Source: Solwaraspora sp. WMMD791
Lineage (GTDB): Bacteria > Actinomycetota > Actinomycetes > Mycobacteriales > Micromonosporaceae
Reading direction: 5' to 3'
DNA length: 64,000 nucleotides
Assembly (NCBI RefSeq): GCF_029581195.1
Contig: NZ_CP120737.1
Span: 5,495,001-5,559,000 of the forward strand
Notes under the pieces: model-generated
What the model saw: the letters and a program-made list of their open reading frames with translations, nothing else
What the model was told of the DNA's origin: nothing
Database searches by the model: none
Made by a program: the position numbers and the translations under genes
In this document: in pieces, positions 1 to 9,541 of the stretch
Numbering within the stretch: the stretch's first letter is position 1
Layout of the letters: the number at the start of each line of letters is the position of its first letter

Positions 1-798
1 CAGCGTACGGATTGCGCCGTGGGCCATCAGGTCGGAGGCGACGAACACCGCGTCCAACGCCGGGTCGTCGTCGAGGAGCTGGCGCATCGCGACCGCACCC
101 GACTCGCGGGTGAAGTCGCCGGTGGCGACCAGCGACCGCCCGCCGGTCGCCCGGACCGCCGTACGGTAGCCGGAGAGCCGATCCACGCCGGCGATCATGT
201 CCTGCGGGCCGGCGATCGTCGCCACCCGCTGGCGGCCGGACTCGAACAGGTAGCGCACCGCCCGTTCGGCGCCGGCCTCGTTCTCCACGTCGACGTACGG
301 CACCCCGGCGCTGACCTGGCCCATCGGTCGGCCGCTGCACACCACCGGCAGGCCGCTGCGGGCCAGCGTGCCGGGCATCGGGTCGACGCCGTGGATCGAG
401 GCGAACATGACCCCGTCGACGTGGCGGCCCATCGCGTACCGCTCGACCCGGTCGTGGCTGCTCGCCGAGCCGGCCATCATCAGCACCAGTTGCTTGTCTG
501 CGGCCTCCAGCTCCTGGCTGACGCCGTGGATGATGCCGGGGAAGACCTGGTCGTCGGAGAAGACCCGGGTGGCGGTCTCCGGCAGGATCAGCCCCATCGA
601 GTCGGTCCGCTGGGTGACCAGGCTGCGGGCGGCCAGGTTGGGGACGTACCCCAGTTCCTGGACCGCCCGGCGCACCGCGTCCTGGATCGGTTCGGCGACG
701 GTGGTGGAGCCGTTCACCACGCGGGAGACGGTGGCCCGGGACACGCCGGCCCGGCGGGCCACCGCCTCCAGCGTCGGACGTTCCCTGGCCACGCGCAC
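1..798 (-). CDS. LacI-family sugar-responsive repressor (C-terminus cut by window edge)
   Basis: This is a DNA-binding repressor of the LacI/GalR family, probably controlling the sugar operon just upstream. The N-terminus carries the typical helix-turn-helix (PTLEAVARRAGVSRATVSRV, then VVNGS), followed by the hinge (VQELGYVPNLAARSL) and a periplasmic-binding-protein-like sensor domain. I chose the GTG that follows GGGGAG; a second in-frame GTG lies two codons later. About 265 codons are visible, so roughly the last 60-80 residues lie beyond the window. It starts 52 bases after the beta-glucosidase stop on the same strand, so it is probably the last gene of the operon. By analogy with CebR it should bind the GAGCGCTC palindromes upstream of the binding-protein gene. 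The effector sugar is inferred (cellobiose or another beta-glucoside), not shown. Confidence 0.93.
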   Translation of the reverse strand, partial: MRVARERPTLEAVARRAGVSRATVSRVVNGSTTVAEPIQDAVRRAVQELGYVPNLAARSLVTQRTDSMGLILPETATRVFSDDQVFPGIIHGVSQELEAADKQLVLMMAGSASSHDRVERYAMGRHVDGVMFASIHGVDPMPGTLARSGLPVVCSGRPMGQVSAGVPYVDVENEAGAERAVRYLFESGRQRVATIAGPQDMIAGVDRLSGYRTAVRATGGRSLVATGDFTRESGAVAMRQLLDDDPALDAVFVASDLMAHGAIRTL

Positions 799-849
799 GC
801 CTGCTCCCCGTCTGTCGAAGGCCCCGCCACCTCAGCGAACCCGGTCGGC

Positions 850-2243
<1,394 letters not shown>

Positions 2244-2247
<4 letters not shown>

Positions 2248-3095
2248 GCTTTGACAGCACCTTCCATGATGCCGCCGATGATCTGGCGGCCAAAGATGAT
2301 GAACACGATCAGTAGTGGAAGCGTAGCCAGTGCCGTGCCGGTGAACACCTGTGACATGTCGTTGTAGTAACCGTTCGACAGGGCCCGCAGCGACAGCTGG
2401 ACGGTCGGGTTCTCCGGGTCGTTGAGCACCGCGTACGGCCAGAGGAAGTCGTTCCACATGGTCATGAAGGTGAGCAGGCCGAGGACGGCGGCGGCGGGGC
2501 GCAGCGCCGGCAGCACCACGCTCCAGTAGATCCGCAGCGTGGAGCAGCCGTCGACCCGGGCCGCCTCGATCAGCTCGGTGCTGACCGCCTGGCTGGCGTA
2601 CTGGCGCATCAGGAACACCCCGAAGCCGGTGACCAGTGCCGGCACGATGACCGCGGCGAGCCGGTCGTTCCAGTCGAGCTGGGTCATCAGCATGTACAGC
2701 GGGATGACGCCGAGCTGGGTCGGCACCATCATCGTCGCGATGATCACCAGCAGCAGGGCGTTGGAGCCCTTGAACCGCAGTTTGGCGAAGGCGAACCCGG
2801 CCAACGACGAGAAGAGCACCACCGAGAAGGTGACGGTGCCGGCGACGATCGCCGAGTTGATCATGCCGGTCAGGAAGTACGCGTCCGGGTTGGCGAACAG
2901 CCGTTCGATGTTGCCCGGCAGGTTGCCGCCGGGGGTCAGCGGCGGCGGGATCTGGCCCATGGCGTCGCTTGACCGGGTGGCGACCACGAACATCCAGTAG
3001 ATCGGGAAGATCGACATCAGCCCGGCGACGATCAGCGTGGCGTACGTCAGTTTGCTGGCGCTCCACAGGTGCTGACTGGCTTTCACGGTGCTCAC
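2244..3095 (-). CDS. ABC sugar transporter permease, MalG/CebG type
   Basis: This 283-aa integral membrane subunit belongs to a carbohydrate uptake ABC transporter. It has six hydrophobic segments, starting with the one near residues 15-35 (YATLIVAGLMSIFPIYWMF). The EAA loop that docks the ATPase is visible as EAARVDGCSTLRIYWSVVLP. The GTG start overlaps the stop of the upstream permease by four bases (GTGA) and follows GCAGGGG. It also ends in a four-base overlap with the beta-glucosidase gene, so all these genes are translationally coupled. It pairs with the MalF-like subunit encoded just upstream. No ATP-binding subunit is encoded here. Confidence 0.95.
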
Positions 3096-4108
3096 CCCTG
3101 CTTCCGGGTGCTGTTGCCGAGCCGGCGGATCACCAGCACGTTGACCAGCGAGATGACGACGATCAGGGCGAACAGCATCCAGGCGATCGCCGAGCCGTAG
3201 CCGAAGTTGAAGTGCGGCGCGAACGCGTTCTCGAACATGTACATGGTCATGGTCTGCGACTCGCGCAGCGGCCCGCCGCGGATCGGGTTGGGGCCGGAGT
3301 TGAACAGCAGCGGCTCGGTGAACAGCTGCAACCCGCCGATGGTGGAGATGATGACGCAGAAGACGATGGTGGGCCGCAGCATCGGTACGGTGATCGACCA
3401 GAACTGCCGGACCGGGCTGGCGCCGTCGATCGACGCCGACTCGTACAGGTCCTTCGGGATGGACTGCATCGCGGCCAGGAAGATCAGCGCGTTGTAGCCG
3501 GTCCACCGCCAGTCGACCATCGTCGAGATCGCCACCCAGGCGCCGAACCGGGTGTTGCGCCAGTCGATGGCGTCGATGCCGACCAGGTCCAGCGCCCAGT
3601 TGATCAGGCCGAACTCGCGGCTGAACAGCTGGCCGAAGACGATCGCGACGGCCGCCGTGGAGGTGATGTTCGGGATCAGGATGCTCATCCGGAACGACGT
3701 ACGGGCCCGCAGTTGCCGGTTCAGCAGGTGCGCCAACCACAGCGCCAGCAGCAGCTGCGGCACCGTGGAGATGACGAAGATGCCCAGGGTGTTGAGCACC
3801 GAGTTCCAGAAGTCGGCGTCGCCGAGCAGCTTGCTGTAGTTGTCGAAGCCGACGAACGGATGCTCGGCGGCGAGCAGGTCCCAGTCGTGCAGCGACACCC
3901 AGAAGGTGTAGCCCAGCGGGTAGGCGCCGAAGATCGCGAAGAGCACGAAGAACGGCGCGATGTACAGGTACGGGGATGCTTTGGTGTCCAGCCGGGCCAG
4001 CCACAGCCGGGGCCGCGCCGGTGGCGGCTCGGGCTGTCGCCGGGCCGGCCGGGTGGCGTCGGCGGCCGGCTGCTCCGGCTCGACCTGCGCCACCCGGCCT
4101 CCGGTCAC
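3092..4108 (-). CDS. ABC sugar transporter permease, MalF/CebF type
   Basis: This 338-aa membrane subunit is the partner of the MalG-like permease downstream. A proline- and arginine-rich cytoplasmic N-terminus (about 45 residues) precedes six membrane segments, the first being YLYIAPFFVLFAIFGAYPLG. The EAA motif reads ESASIDGASPVRQFWSITVP. The GTG start overlaps the TGA of the solute-binding-protein gene (GTGA), and a second GTG five codons in is a less likely alternative. Gene order binding protein, F, G, glucosidase matches the cebEFG-bglC loci of streptomycetes. Substrate assignment to beta-glucosides rests on that order. Confidence 0.95.
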   Translation of the reverse strand: MTGGRVAQVEPEQPAADATRPARRQPEPPPARPRLWLARLDTKASPYLYIAPFFVLFAIFGAYPLGYTFWVSLHDWDLLAAEHPFVGFDNYSKLLGDADFWNSVLNTLGIFVISTVPQLLLALWLAHLLNRQLRARTSFRMSILIPNITSTAAVAIVFGQLFSREFGLINWALDLVGIDAIDWRNTRFGAWVAISTMVDWRWTGYNALIFLAAMQSIPKDLYESASIDGASPVRQFWSITVPMLRPTIVFCVIISTIGGLQLFTEPLLFNSGPNPIRGGPLRESQTMTMYMFENAFAPHFNFGYGSAIAWMLFALIVVISLVNVLVIRRLGNSTRKQG

Positions 4109-5409
4109 TTCTCGGCCGCCGTCTTGGCGTTGTTCACCGCGTCGGTCCAGCCCTCGGCCGGCGTACGCTGGCCCAGCTCGACCGTACGGACGGCGTTCTC
4201 CACCTCGGTGCGGACCGCCTGGTTCTTCGGTCCCATGTAGACCGGCTTGAGGCTCTTGGCGCCCTCACCGAAGATCTGCCCGATCGGGGCACCGCTGAAG
4301 TACTCGCTGGTGGCCTCGAGGATCGCCGGGTCGTCGAGCGCCTGCGGCGACGACGGCAGCGGGCCCTTGGCCTTGAACGCCCCGATGTGGCCCTCCGGGC
4401 TGGTCAGGAACTTCACCAGCTTGATCGCTTCCTCCTGGTGCTCGCTCTGCGCCGGCACCGCCAGGTGCGAACCGCCCCAGTTGCCACCGTCACCGGGGAC
4501 CTTGGCGATGTCCCACTTGCCGGCCGCCTCCGGGCCGGCGTTGCCCTCGATGACCCCGGTCATCCAGGCCGGGCAGGCGATGGTGGCGAACTTGGCCTGC
4601 TTGAACGCGGCCACCCACTCGTCGGACCAGGCGCCGTACTTGCCGGACAGGTTCGAGTCGATGATGTCCATGGTGATGTCCCAGGCCTGCCGGACGGCCG
4701 GGTTGGAGTCCACGACGAGGTTGTTCTCCAGGTCGTAGTAGTGGTAGCCCTCGGCGGCACCGGCGGTCTGCAGGACGATCGTGTTGAACGTCTGGGTCGC
4801 CGCGTCGAGGAACGACGCACCGGTGTTCTTGGCGACGAACTGCTCGCCGACGGCGATGTAGTCCTGCCAGGTCGGCCAGAGCGCGGAGACCTCGTCGCGG
4901 TCGGTGGGCAGCCCGGCGGCTTCGAACAGGTCGGTGCGGTAGCACATCGCCATGCCGCCGACGTCGGTGCCGAGCCCGATCAGCTGGCTGCCGTCGGCGG
5001 TCAGCGCCTGGTCCCACTTCCACGGCAGGAAGTTGCCCTCGAGTTCGGCGGCGCCGTGGTCGAGCAGGTTGACGAAGTTCTGCGGGTTGGCCTTGTACTC
5101 GATGAGCAGGCCTTCCTCGATGGCGACGATGTCACCGGCACCCTTGCCGGCGGCCAGCCACTGGGTCAGCTTGGGGGAGTACTCGTCGAGGTTGGTGCCG
5201 GTGCCCCGTTCGACGATCTTGATGCCGGGGTTCTCGGCCTCGTACTGCTTGTACAGCTCCTCGTAGCCGAACTGGCCGAACACGTCGACGGTGAGGGTGA
5301 TGGTGCCGTCGTCGGCGGCATCGTCGCCGCCGCAACCGGCGGCGGCGGCGAGTACGGCGACCGCGGCGGCGGTCGCGGTGACCAGCCGGCGGCGTGGGTT
5401 GACGCCCAT
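4105..5409 (-). CDS. Sugar-binding lipoprotein of ABC transporter
   Basis: This 434-aa extracytoplasmic solute-binding protein (SBP_bac_1 family) captures the sugar and delivers it to the two permeases. The N-terminus is a lipoprotein signal: NPRRRL basic region, alanine-rich core and a lipobox AAGC with the acylated cysteine at residue 26. The mature chain starts GGDDAADDG and contains a typical ligand-binding fold with TSPEGH near the C-terminus. I placed the start at the ATG preceded by GAGAGGGG, 11 codons inside the longer open frame. It is the first and presumably most expressed gene of the operon. Its promoter region holds two LacI-type operators. No sugar-contact residues can be assigned with certainty. 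Confidence 0.95.
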   Translation of the reverse strand: MGVNPRRRLVTATAAAVAVLAAAAGCGGDDAADDGTITLTVDVFGQFGYEELYKQYEAENPGIKIVERGTGTNLDEYSPKLTQWLAAGKGAGDIVAIEEGLLIEYKANPQNFVNLLDHGAAELEGNFLPWKWDQALTADGSQLIGLGTDVGGMAMCYRTDLFEAAGLPTDRDEVSALWPTWQDYIAVGEQFVAKNTGASFLDAATQTFNTIVLQTAGAAEGYHYYDLENNLVVDSNPAVRQAWDITMDIIDSNLSGKYGAWSDEWVAAFKQAKFATIACPAWMTGVIEGNAGPEAAGKWDIAKVPGDGGNWGGSHLAVPAQSEHQEEAIKLVKFLTSPEGHIGAFKAKGPLPSSPQALDDPAILEATSEYFSGAPIGQIFGEGAKSLKPVYMGPKNQAVRTEVENAVRTVELGQRTPAEGWTDAVNNAKTAAEK

Positions 5410-5484
5410 GGAATGACCCCTCTCAGGTCCAGGTCCAGGCATGGTGGGGTGCGGAAACTGCGCTGGTGGTGGGGCGCTCCGGGC

Positions 5485-5502
5485 GGCCGCGTCGACGCGG
5501 CC
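5485..5502. repeat. 18-bp perfect palindrome next to operator
   Basis: GGCCGCGTCGACGCGGCC is its own reverse complement. It abuts the downstream LacI-type operator directly, so in the operon transcript it lies in the 5' untranslated region. It could be a transcript hairpin or a second regulator site; no family is recognised. Confidence 0.5.
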
Positions 5503-5518
5503 GTGAGAGCGCTCTCAC
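5503..5518. promoter_or_regulatory. LacI/CebR-type operator 1
   Basis: The perfect 16-bp palindrome GTGAGAGCGCTCTCAC closely matches the CebR operator consensus TGGGAGCGCTCCCA known from streptomycetes. It sits about 95 bases upstream of the binding-protein gene and covers the expected transcription start of that operon. Binding here would block initiation. The likely ligand is the LacI-family protein encoded at the end of the operon. Confidence 0.8.
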
Positions 5519-5519
5519 G

Positions 5520-5549
5520 AGAGTGGGACGTGAGTCACCATCGTGTCAA
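5520..5549 (-). promoter_or_regulatory. Candidate promoter of the sugar operon
   Basis: On the minus strand a consensus -35 TTGACA (5549-5544) is followed after 18 bases by CACTCT (5525-5520), a weak -10. The -35 touches operator 2 and the predicted start falls in operator 1. This geometry fits a repressor-controlled sugar promoter. Confidence 0.55.
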
Positions 5550-5562
5550 GGGAGCGCTCTCG
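5549..5562. promoter_or_regulatory. LacI/CebR-type operator 2
   Basis: AGGGAGCGCTCTCG contains the symmetric core GAGCGCTC shared with operator 1. Centre-to-centre distance to operator 1 is about 45 bases. It adjoins the -35 element, so two repressor dimers could bracket the promoter. Confidence 0.65.
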
Positions 5563-5591
5563 GAAAGTTGCCGGCGTGTTACCTGCCGACC

Positions 5592-5670
5592 AAGATCACG
5601 ACGATCTTGCACTCATCGATGAACAATTCCGGCAAAAGCTCTCGATATCTGCAAGATCGTCGCGATCTTC
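5592..5670. repeat. Pair of inverted AAGATC-N5-GATCTT elements
   Basis: Two 17-bp imperfect palindromes (5592-5608 and 5653-5669) are inverted copies of each other with one mismatch, including the flanking GC: GCAAGATCGTCG(C/T)GATCTT. The rightmost copy can fold AAGATCG-TCG-CGATCTT and lies just past the stop of the leftward gene ending at 5679, so it may act as a weak terminator. The rest of this 270-base gap is the sugar-operon promoter. Confidence 0.6.
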
Positions 5671-5678
5671 AGTGGGCG

Positions 5679-6443
5679 TCAGCCGACCCGCAGTGAGTCC
5701 AGCAGCGCCGCGTCGCCGGTGACCCCCAGCACCTCGAAGCCGACCCGCCCGTACAGGCTCAGCAGCAGATCGCTGGCGGTGCCGGTGGCGACGACCCGGG
5801 TGTGGTGGTCGTCGGAGTCGAGGATCGTGTCGGTGTCCAGCAGGGCCATACCCTCGCCCCGCAACCGCACGTACCACTCCTGCTCGGTGTCGCTGGCCAC
5901 CAGGTGGACCACGCCGTACGCCGGTTTCGGACCGCGCCCCCGGCCCGCCGGCAGCCAGGTGTCCAGCACCTCACCGATGCCGTCGACCGCCAGCTTCGTC
6001 TCGATCGGCTCCACCCCGACGATCGCCGTCTGCGCGTCCCACCGGTGCACCGCGGTCTCGTGCGCCATCCGGCGCGGCCAGAAACCGACCTTTTTCGCCT
6101 GCGGGGCCCAGTTCCACGCCGGCATCTCCGGGTCCAGCCCGTCCAGCAGGGTCACCAGGGCGTCGAACTCCTGCTGCCACCAGTCCAGCGCCGCCGCACC
6201 GTCGGGCCGACCGGTCGGGTCCGACCGCCGCGCCGCCGGCGCGTCGGTGACCCCGCGCGTCACGGTTTCACGCACCCAGGCGTACACCGACCCGAGATGG
6301 TGCACCAGTTCGAGCAGGGTCCAGTCGGGGCAGGACGGCACCGGGGTGTCCAACGGCGCCTCGTCGACGGCGGCCCGAAACGCCGGGCCCTCCGATCGCA
6401 ACGCACCGAGCCAGAAGTCCTTGGAGCCGTGCAGCCTGCTCAT
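5679..6443 (-). CDS. Maleylpyruvate isomerase-family (mycothiol-dependent enzyme domain) protein
   Basis: This 254-aa protein belongs to the DinB/MDMPI superfamily of actinobacterial mycothiol-dependent enzymes. The N-terminal four-helix bundle is recognisable by VPSCPDWTLLELVHHLG, ending in HETAVHRWDAQ, where the first histidines and a glutamate usually bind a metal. The C-terminal half (about 165-254) is the smaller alpha/beta domain that often accompanies it (VVHLVASD, VVATGTASDLLLSLYGR). The ATG follows GGAGG by six bases, well inside a longer open frame. It is transcribed divergently from murB. Its true substrate is unknown; the maleylpyruvate name is only the family prototype. Confidence 0.9.
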   Translation of the reverse strand: MSRLHGSKDFWLGALRSEGPAFRAAVDEAPLDTPVPSCPDWTLLELVHHLGSVYAWVRETVTRGVTDAPAARRSDPTGRPDGAAALDWWQQEFDALVTLLDGLDPEMPAWNWAPQAKKVGFWPRRMAHETAVHRWDAQTAIVGVEPIETKLAVDGIGEVLDTWLPAGRGRGPKPAYGVVHLVASDTEQEWYVRLRGEGMALLDTDTILDSDDHHTRVVATGTASDLLLSLYGRVGFEVLGVTGDAALLDSLRVG

Positions 6444-6499
6444 CGTGATCCTCCGGGTCGAGCCGACAGCCAGTGGCGTGCCGCGGGTGGAATCCAGCC

Positions 6500-6505
6500 T
6501 AGGGT
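6500..6505 (+). promoter_or_regulatory. -10 box for leaderless murB
   Basis: TAGGGT lies seven bases before the GTG chosen for murB, the spacing at which transcription would begin on or next to the start codon. Confidence 0.55.
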
Positions 6506-6512
6506 GAAGGGC

Positions 6513-7649
6513 GTGCCCGACGTTAGTGCCCACGCGCCATCTGCCGAAGACCCAACGACCATTGCGCCGTTGGCACGCTATACCACACTCGGTCTGGGCG
6601 GCCCCCCCGCCGCGATCGTCGAAGCGGCCACCGCCGACGACCTGGTCGAGGCGGTACGCGCCGCCGGCCGCCGCCACGAGCAGGTCCTGCTGCTCGGCGG
6701 CGGCAGCAACGTGATCGTCGGCGACGACGGCTTCCCCGGTACCGCGGTCCTGGTCCGCTCCCGTGGATTCCAGGTGATCGCCGAGCAGCCGCCGACCGCT
6801 GGCGCGCCGGGTACGGTCACCGTCCGGGTGGAGGCCGGCGAACCCTGGGACGATCTGGTGGCGGCCACGGTCGCCGCCGGCTGGTCCGGGGTGGAATGCC
6901 TCTCCGGCATCCCCGGCGCGGCCGGCGCGACCCCGATCCAGAACGTCGGCGCGTACGGCCAGGAGGTCGCCGAGACCATCCGCACCGTCCACGTCCACGA
7001 CCGGCTGACCGACACCCGGTACCCGCTGTCCGCCGCCGAGTGCCGCTTCGCGTACCGGGACAGCCTGTTCAAACGCAACGACCGCTACCTGGTGCTCGCC
7101 GTCGACTTCCAACTCGTCCGCGACGACCTGGCCACCCCGGTCCGGTACGCCGAGCTCGCCCGCGCCCTCGGCACCACGGTCGGCGACCGGGCGCCCTCCG
7201 TCGACGTACGCGCGGCGGTGCTGCGGCTGCGCGCCGGCAAGGGCATGGTGCTCGACCCGGCCGACCCGGACACCCGGTCGGTCGGCTCGTTCTTCACCAA
7301 CCCGGTGCTCGACCCGGCCGCCGCCGCCGCGTTCCAGGCCCGGGTCGCCGCCGCCGGTCTCGACGCGCCGGCCACCTGGCCCGGCGTCGACCCGACCGGC
7401 AAGCCGGACGGGACGGTGAAGGTCAGCGCCGCCTGGCTGATCGACAAGGCCGGGTTCGGCAAGGGCTACCCGGGACCGGACGCGCCGGTGGCGATCTCCG
7501 GCAAACACACCCTGGCGCTGACCCATCGCGGCGGCGGCAGCACCACCGCGCTGCTGGAGCTGGCCCGTACCGTGCGCGACGGGGTGCGGGACCGGTTCGG
7601 CGTCACCCTGCACCCGGAGCCGGTCCTGGTCAACTGCGCCATGGACTGA
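6513..7649 (+). CDS. murB: UDP-N-acetylenolpyruvoylglucosamine reductase MurB
   Basis: MurB is a 378-aa FAD enzyme that reduces UDP-GlcNAc-enolpyruvate to UDP-MurNAc with NADPH, the second committed step of peptidoglycan precursor synthesis in the cytoplasm. Clear motifs are YTTLGLGG and GGGSNV (about residue 63) for FAD binding, GIPGAAGATPIQNVGAYGQE, YRDSLFK, the catalytic serine in GSFFTNP (about residue 258) and the C-terminal glutamate in LHPEPVLV. The length and the split YRDSLFK segment indicate a type I enzyme. The GTG at the chosen start follows a TAGGGT box; an in-frame GTG three codons upstream overlaps that box and is less likely. M. tuberculosis also has murB close to an SDR gene and mshA. 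Confidence 0.97.
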   Translation: MPDVSAHAPSAEDPTTIAPLARYTTLGLGGPPAAIVEAATADDLVEAVRAAGRRHEQVLLLGGGSNVIVGDDGFPGTAVLVRSRGFQVIAEQPPTAGAPGTVTVRVEAGEPWDDLVAATVAAGWSGVECLSGIPGAAGATPIQNVGAYGQEVAETIRTVHVHDRLTDTRYPLSAAECRFAYRDSLFKRNDRYLVLAVDFQLVRDDLATPVRYAELARALGTTVGDRAPSVDVRAAVLRLRAGKGMVLDPADPDTRSVGSFFTNPVLDPAAAAAFQARVAAAGLDAPATWPGVDPTGKPDGTVKVSAAWLIDKAGFGKGYPGPDAPVAISGKHTLALTHRGGGSTTALLELARTVRDGVRDRFGVTLHPEPVLVNCAMD

Positions 7650-7689
7650 CTCGACCCGCGCCGCCAGCCGGGCCGGCGACCGGCACCGG

Positions 7690-8538
7690 TCAGGTCGGTG
7701 GCGCCAGCGGTGCCACCGGTGCCACCGCCGACCAGGGCACCGTCAGCTCGCCGAGCCGCCACCGGGCCGGTCGGTCGATGACCGGCCAGCCGCCGTCGCG
7801 GACCGCCGACACCGCGTGCAGCCACCGCTGACGCGGCCCGTACGGGGCCCAACCGGCCGCCGCCCGCCAGCCCGCGTCGAGCGCCTGCAGCAGCGTGTGC
7901 ACCGGCTCACCCGGCACGTTGCGGTGGATCAGCGCCTTCGGCAGACGCTCGGCGAGCACCGCCGGCCCGACGCAGTCCGGCTCGGCCAGGGTGGCCAGCC
8001 GCACCGCCAGCGTCAACGAGACCGGCCCCGCGCGGTCCAGCAGCACCCAGGAGGCGATCCGGCCCCGCTCGTCGCAGGTCCCCTCCACCAGCAGTCCGCC
8101 CGGGGCGAGCGCGGCACGCATCGTCGCCCACGCCGACGCCACGTCGTCCTCGGCGTACTGGCGCAGCACGTTGAACGCGCGGACCAGCACCGGCCGCAGG
8201 CCGGCCAGCTCGAAACCACCCCGGGCGAAGGTCAACGCCGGCGGCACGGCGGCGGCCGCCGCCTCGGCGACCCGGTCCGGGTCGATCTCCAATCCGACGA
8301 CCCGGACGTCCGGCCGGACCGTCGCCCGTAGCCGGTGCGCCAACTCCACCGTGGTCACCGCCGCCGCGCCGAAACCGAGATCGACGACGAGTGGATCGGC
8401 GGCGTCGACCAGCGTCGGTCCACAGCGGTACGCCAGCCAGCGGTCCACCCGGCGCAGCCGGTTCGGCGCGGTGGTGCCCCGGGTGACCATCCCGACCGCC
8501 CGGCGGCCCACCGGCGTCGCCGCTCGCCCCGGACTCAC
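7690..8538 (-). CDS. Class I SAM-dependent methyltransferase-like protein
   Basis: This 282-aa protein has a Rossmann-type methyltransferase fold: VVDLGFGAAAVTTVELAHRL resembles motif I, VVGLEIDPDRV motif II and LAPGGLLVEGTCDERGR the post-motif region. The acceptor is unknown. The GTG start overlaps the TGA of the upstream SDR gene (GTGA), so the two are co-translated. The open frame continues upstream, but that part overlaps the SDR gene. Motif I has GFGAAA rather than GxGxG, so SAM binding should be tested. It ends convergently with murB, 40 bases away. Confidence 0.82.
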   Translation of the reverse strand: MSPGRAATPVGRRAVGMVTRGTTAPNRLRRVDRWLAYRCGPTLVDAADPLVVDLGFGAAAVTTVELAHRLRATVRPDVRVVGLEIDPDRVAEAAAAAVPPALTFARGGFELAGLRPVLVRAFNVLRQYAEDDVASAWATMRAALAPGGLLVEGTCDERGRIASWVLLDRAGPVSLTLAVRLATLAEPDCVGPAVLAERLPKALIHRNVPGEPVHTLLQALDAGWRAAAGWAPYGPRQRWLHAVSAVRDGGWPVIDRPARWRLGELTVPWSAVAPVAPLAPPT

Positions 8539-9305
8539 CCCGACGGCACCCGGTGCACCTTGTGCTGCGCCGCCTGAGCGAGCGGGCGGACCACCAGCCG
8601 GTCCACGTTGACATGCTGCGGGCGGGTGGCGCACCAGGCGACGCAGTCGGCGATGTCGTCGGCTACCAGCGGCTCGGCCACCCCGGCGTACACCGCGTCG
8701 GCCCGGGCGGCGTCACCGTCGAAGCGGACCAGGCTGAACTCGTCGGTGCGGACCATCCCCGGGTCGATCTCCACCACCCGCACCGGCCGACCGCACAGCT
8801 CCAGCCGCAGCGTCTCGGCGAGTGCGGTCTGCCCGTGCTTGGCGGCGGTGTAGCCACCGCCGCCCTCGTAGACGATCTGGCTCGCGGTGGAACCGATCAC
8901 CACCACGGTGCCGGCCCCGCTGGCCTGCAGCGCCGGCAGCAGGGCCTGGGTGACCCGCAGCGTGCCGAGCACGTTGACCTCGTACATCCACCGCCAGTCG
9001 GCCACCGAGCCGGACTCGACCGGATCCAGCCCGCGCGCCCCACCGGCGTTGTTCACCAGCAGGGTGACCGGGCCCGGCAGGGCGTCGACCGCCCCGGCCA
9101 GCGCGGCGACCGCCGCGTCGTCGGTGACGTCGCAGGCCACGGCGGTGGCCTGGCCGCCGGCGGCGTGGATCGCGGTGACCAGGTCGGTGAGCCGGTCGGC
9201 GCGGCGGGCGGCGGCGACCACATGGAAGCCCTCGGTGGCCAGCCGCCGGGCGGTGGCCGCCCCGATCCCGCTGGACGCGCCGGTGACGATGGCGATCGGA
9301 GTCAT
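8535..9305 (-). CDS. SDR-family NAD(P)-dependent oxidoreductase
   Basis: This is a 256-aa classical short-chain dehydrogenase/reductase. It shows the cofactor motif TGASSGIG (residues 8-15), NNAG at about 87, the catalytic serine in VIGSTAS, and YTAAKHG with the Tyr-Lys pair (YxxxK). It resembles YdfG/serine-3-dehydrogenase type enzymes and corresponds in position to M. tuberculosis Rv0484c beside mshA. The ATG is preceded at seven bases by GACAAT, so the message may be leaderless. The substrate is not known. It is transcribed away from mshA and coupled to the methyltransferase downstream. Confidence 0.93.
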   Translation of the reverse strand: MTPIAIVTGASSGIGAATARRLATEGFHVVAAARRADRLTDLVTAIHAAGGQATAVACDVTDDAAVAALAGAVDALPGPVTLLVNNAGGARGLDPVESGSVADWRWMYEVNVLGTLRVTQALLPALQASGAGTVVVIGSTASQIVYEGGGGYTAAKHGQTALAETLRLELCGRPVRVVEIDPGMVRTDEFSLVRFDGDAARADAVYAGVAEPLVADDIADCVAWCATRPQHVNVDRLVVRPLAQAAQHKVHRVPSG

Positions 9306-9350
9306 CGGGCCATTGTCCCCGGTGCGGCTGTCCCCGGTGCGGTGACGGTC

Positions 9351-9408
9351 GTGCCGTGGCCGACCGTGTGCCGTGGCCGACCGTGCCGTGGCCGACGGTC
9401 GTGCCGTG
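9351..9408. repeat. Short tandem GTGCCGTGGCCGACCG repeats
   Basis: About three and a half imperfect copies of a 16-18 base unit lie in the gap between the SDR gene and mshA. No coding signal is evident, and the gap otherwise holds the two divergent promoters. Confidence 0.6.
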
Positions 9409-9541
9409 TCGACGGCCGGGGAGAGGTGGATCACCTCCGGCGGCCGGGATGCGGCATGCCGATGACGGGACCGGGAAGATGTGCCGGGTCGTTCTGGTTT
9501 CTGCCGGTGGTTGTCACCAGGGGCGGACGGAGGGAGCGGAC

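Noticed and set aside
2248-3066. Upstream extension of the glucosidase frame to 3066
   Set aside because: The added residues overlap the permease gene and lack any family similarity; GTG at 2247 has the operon-typical GTGA overlap.
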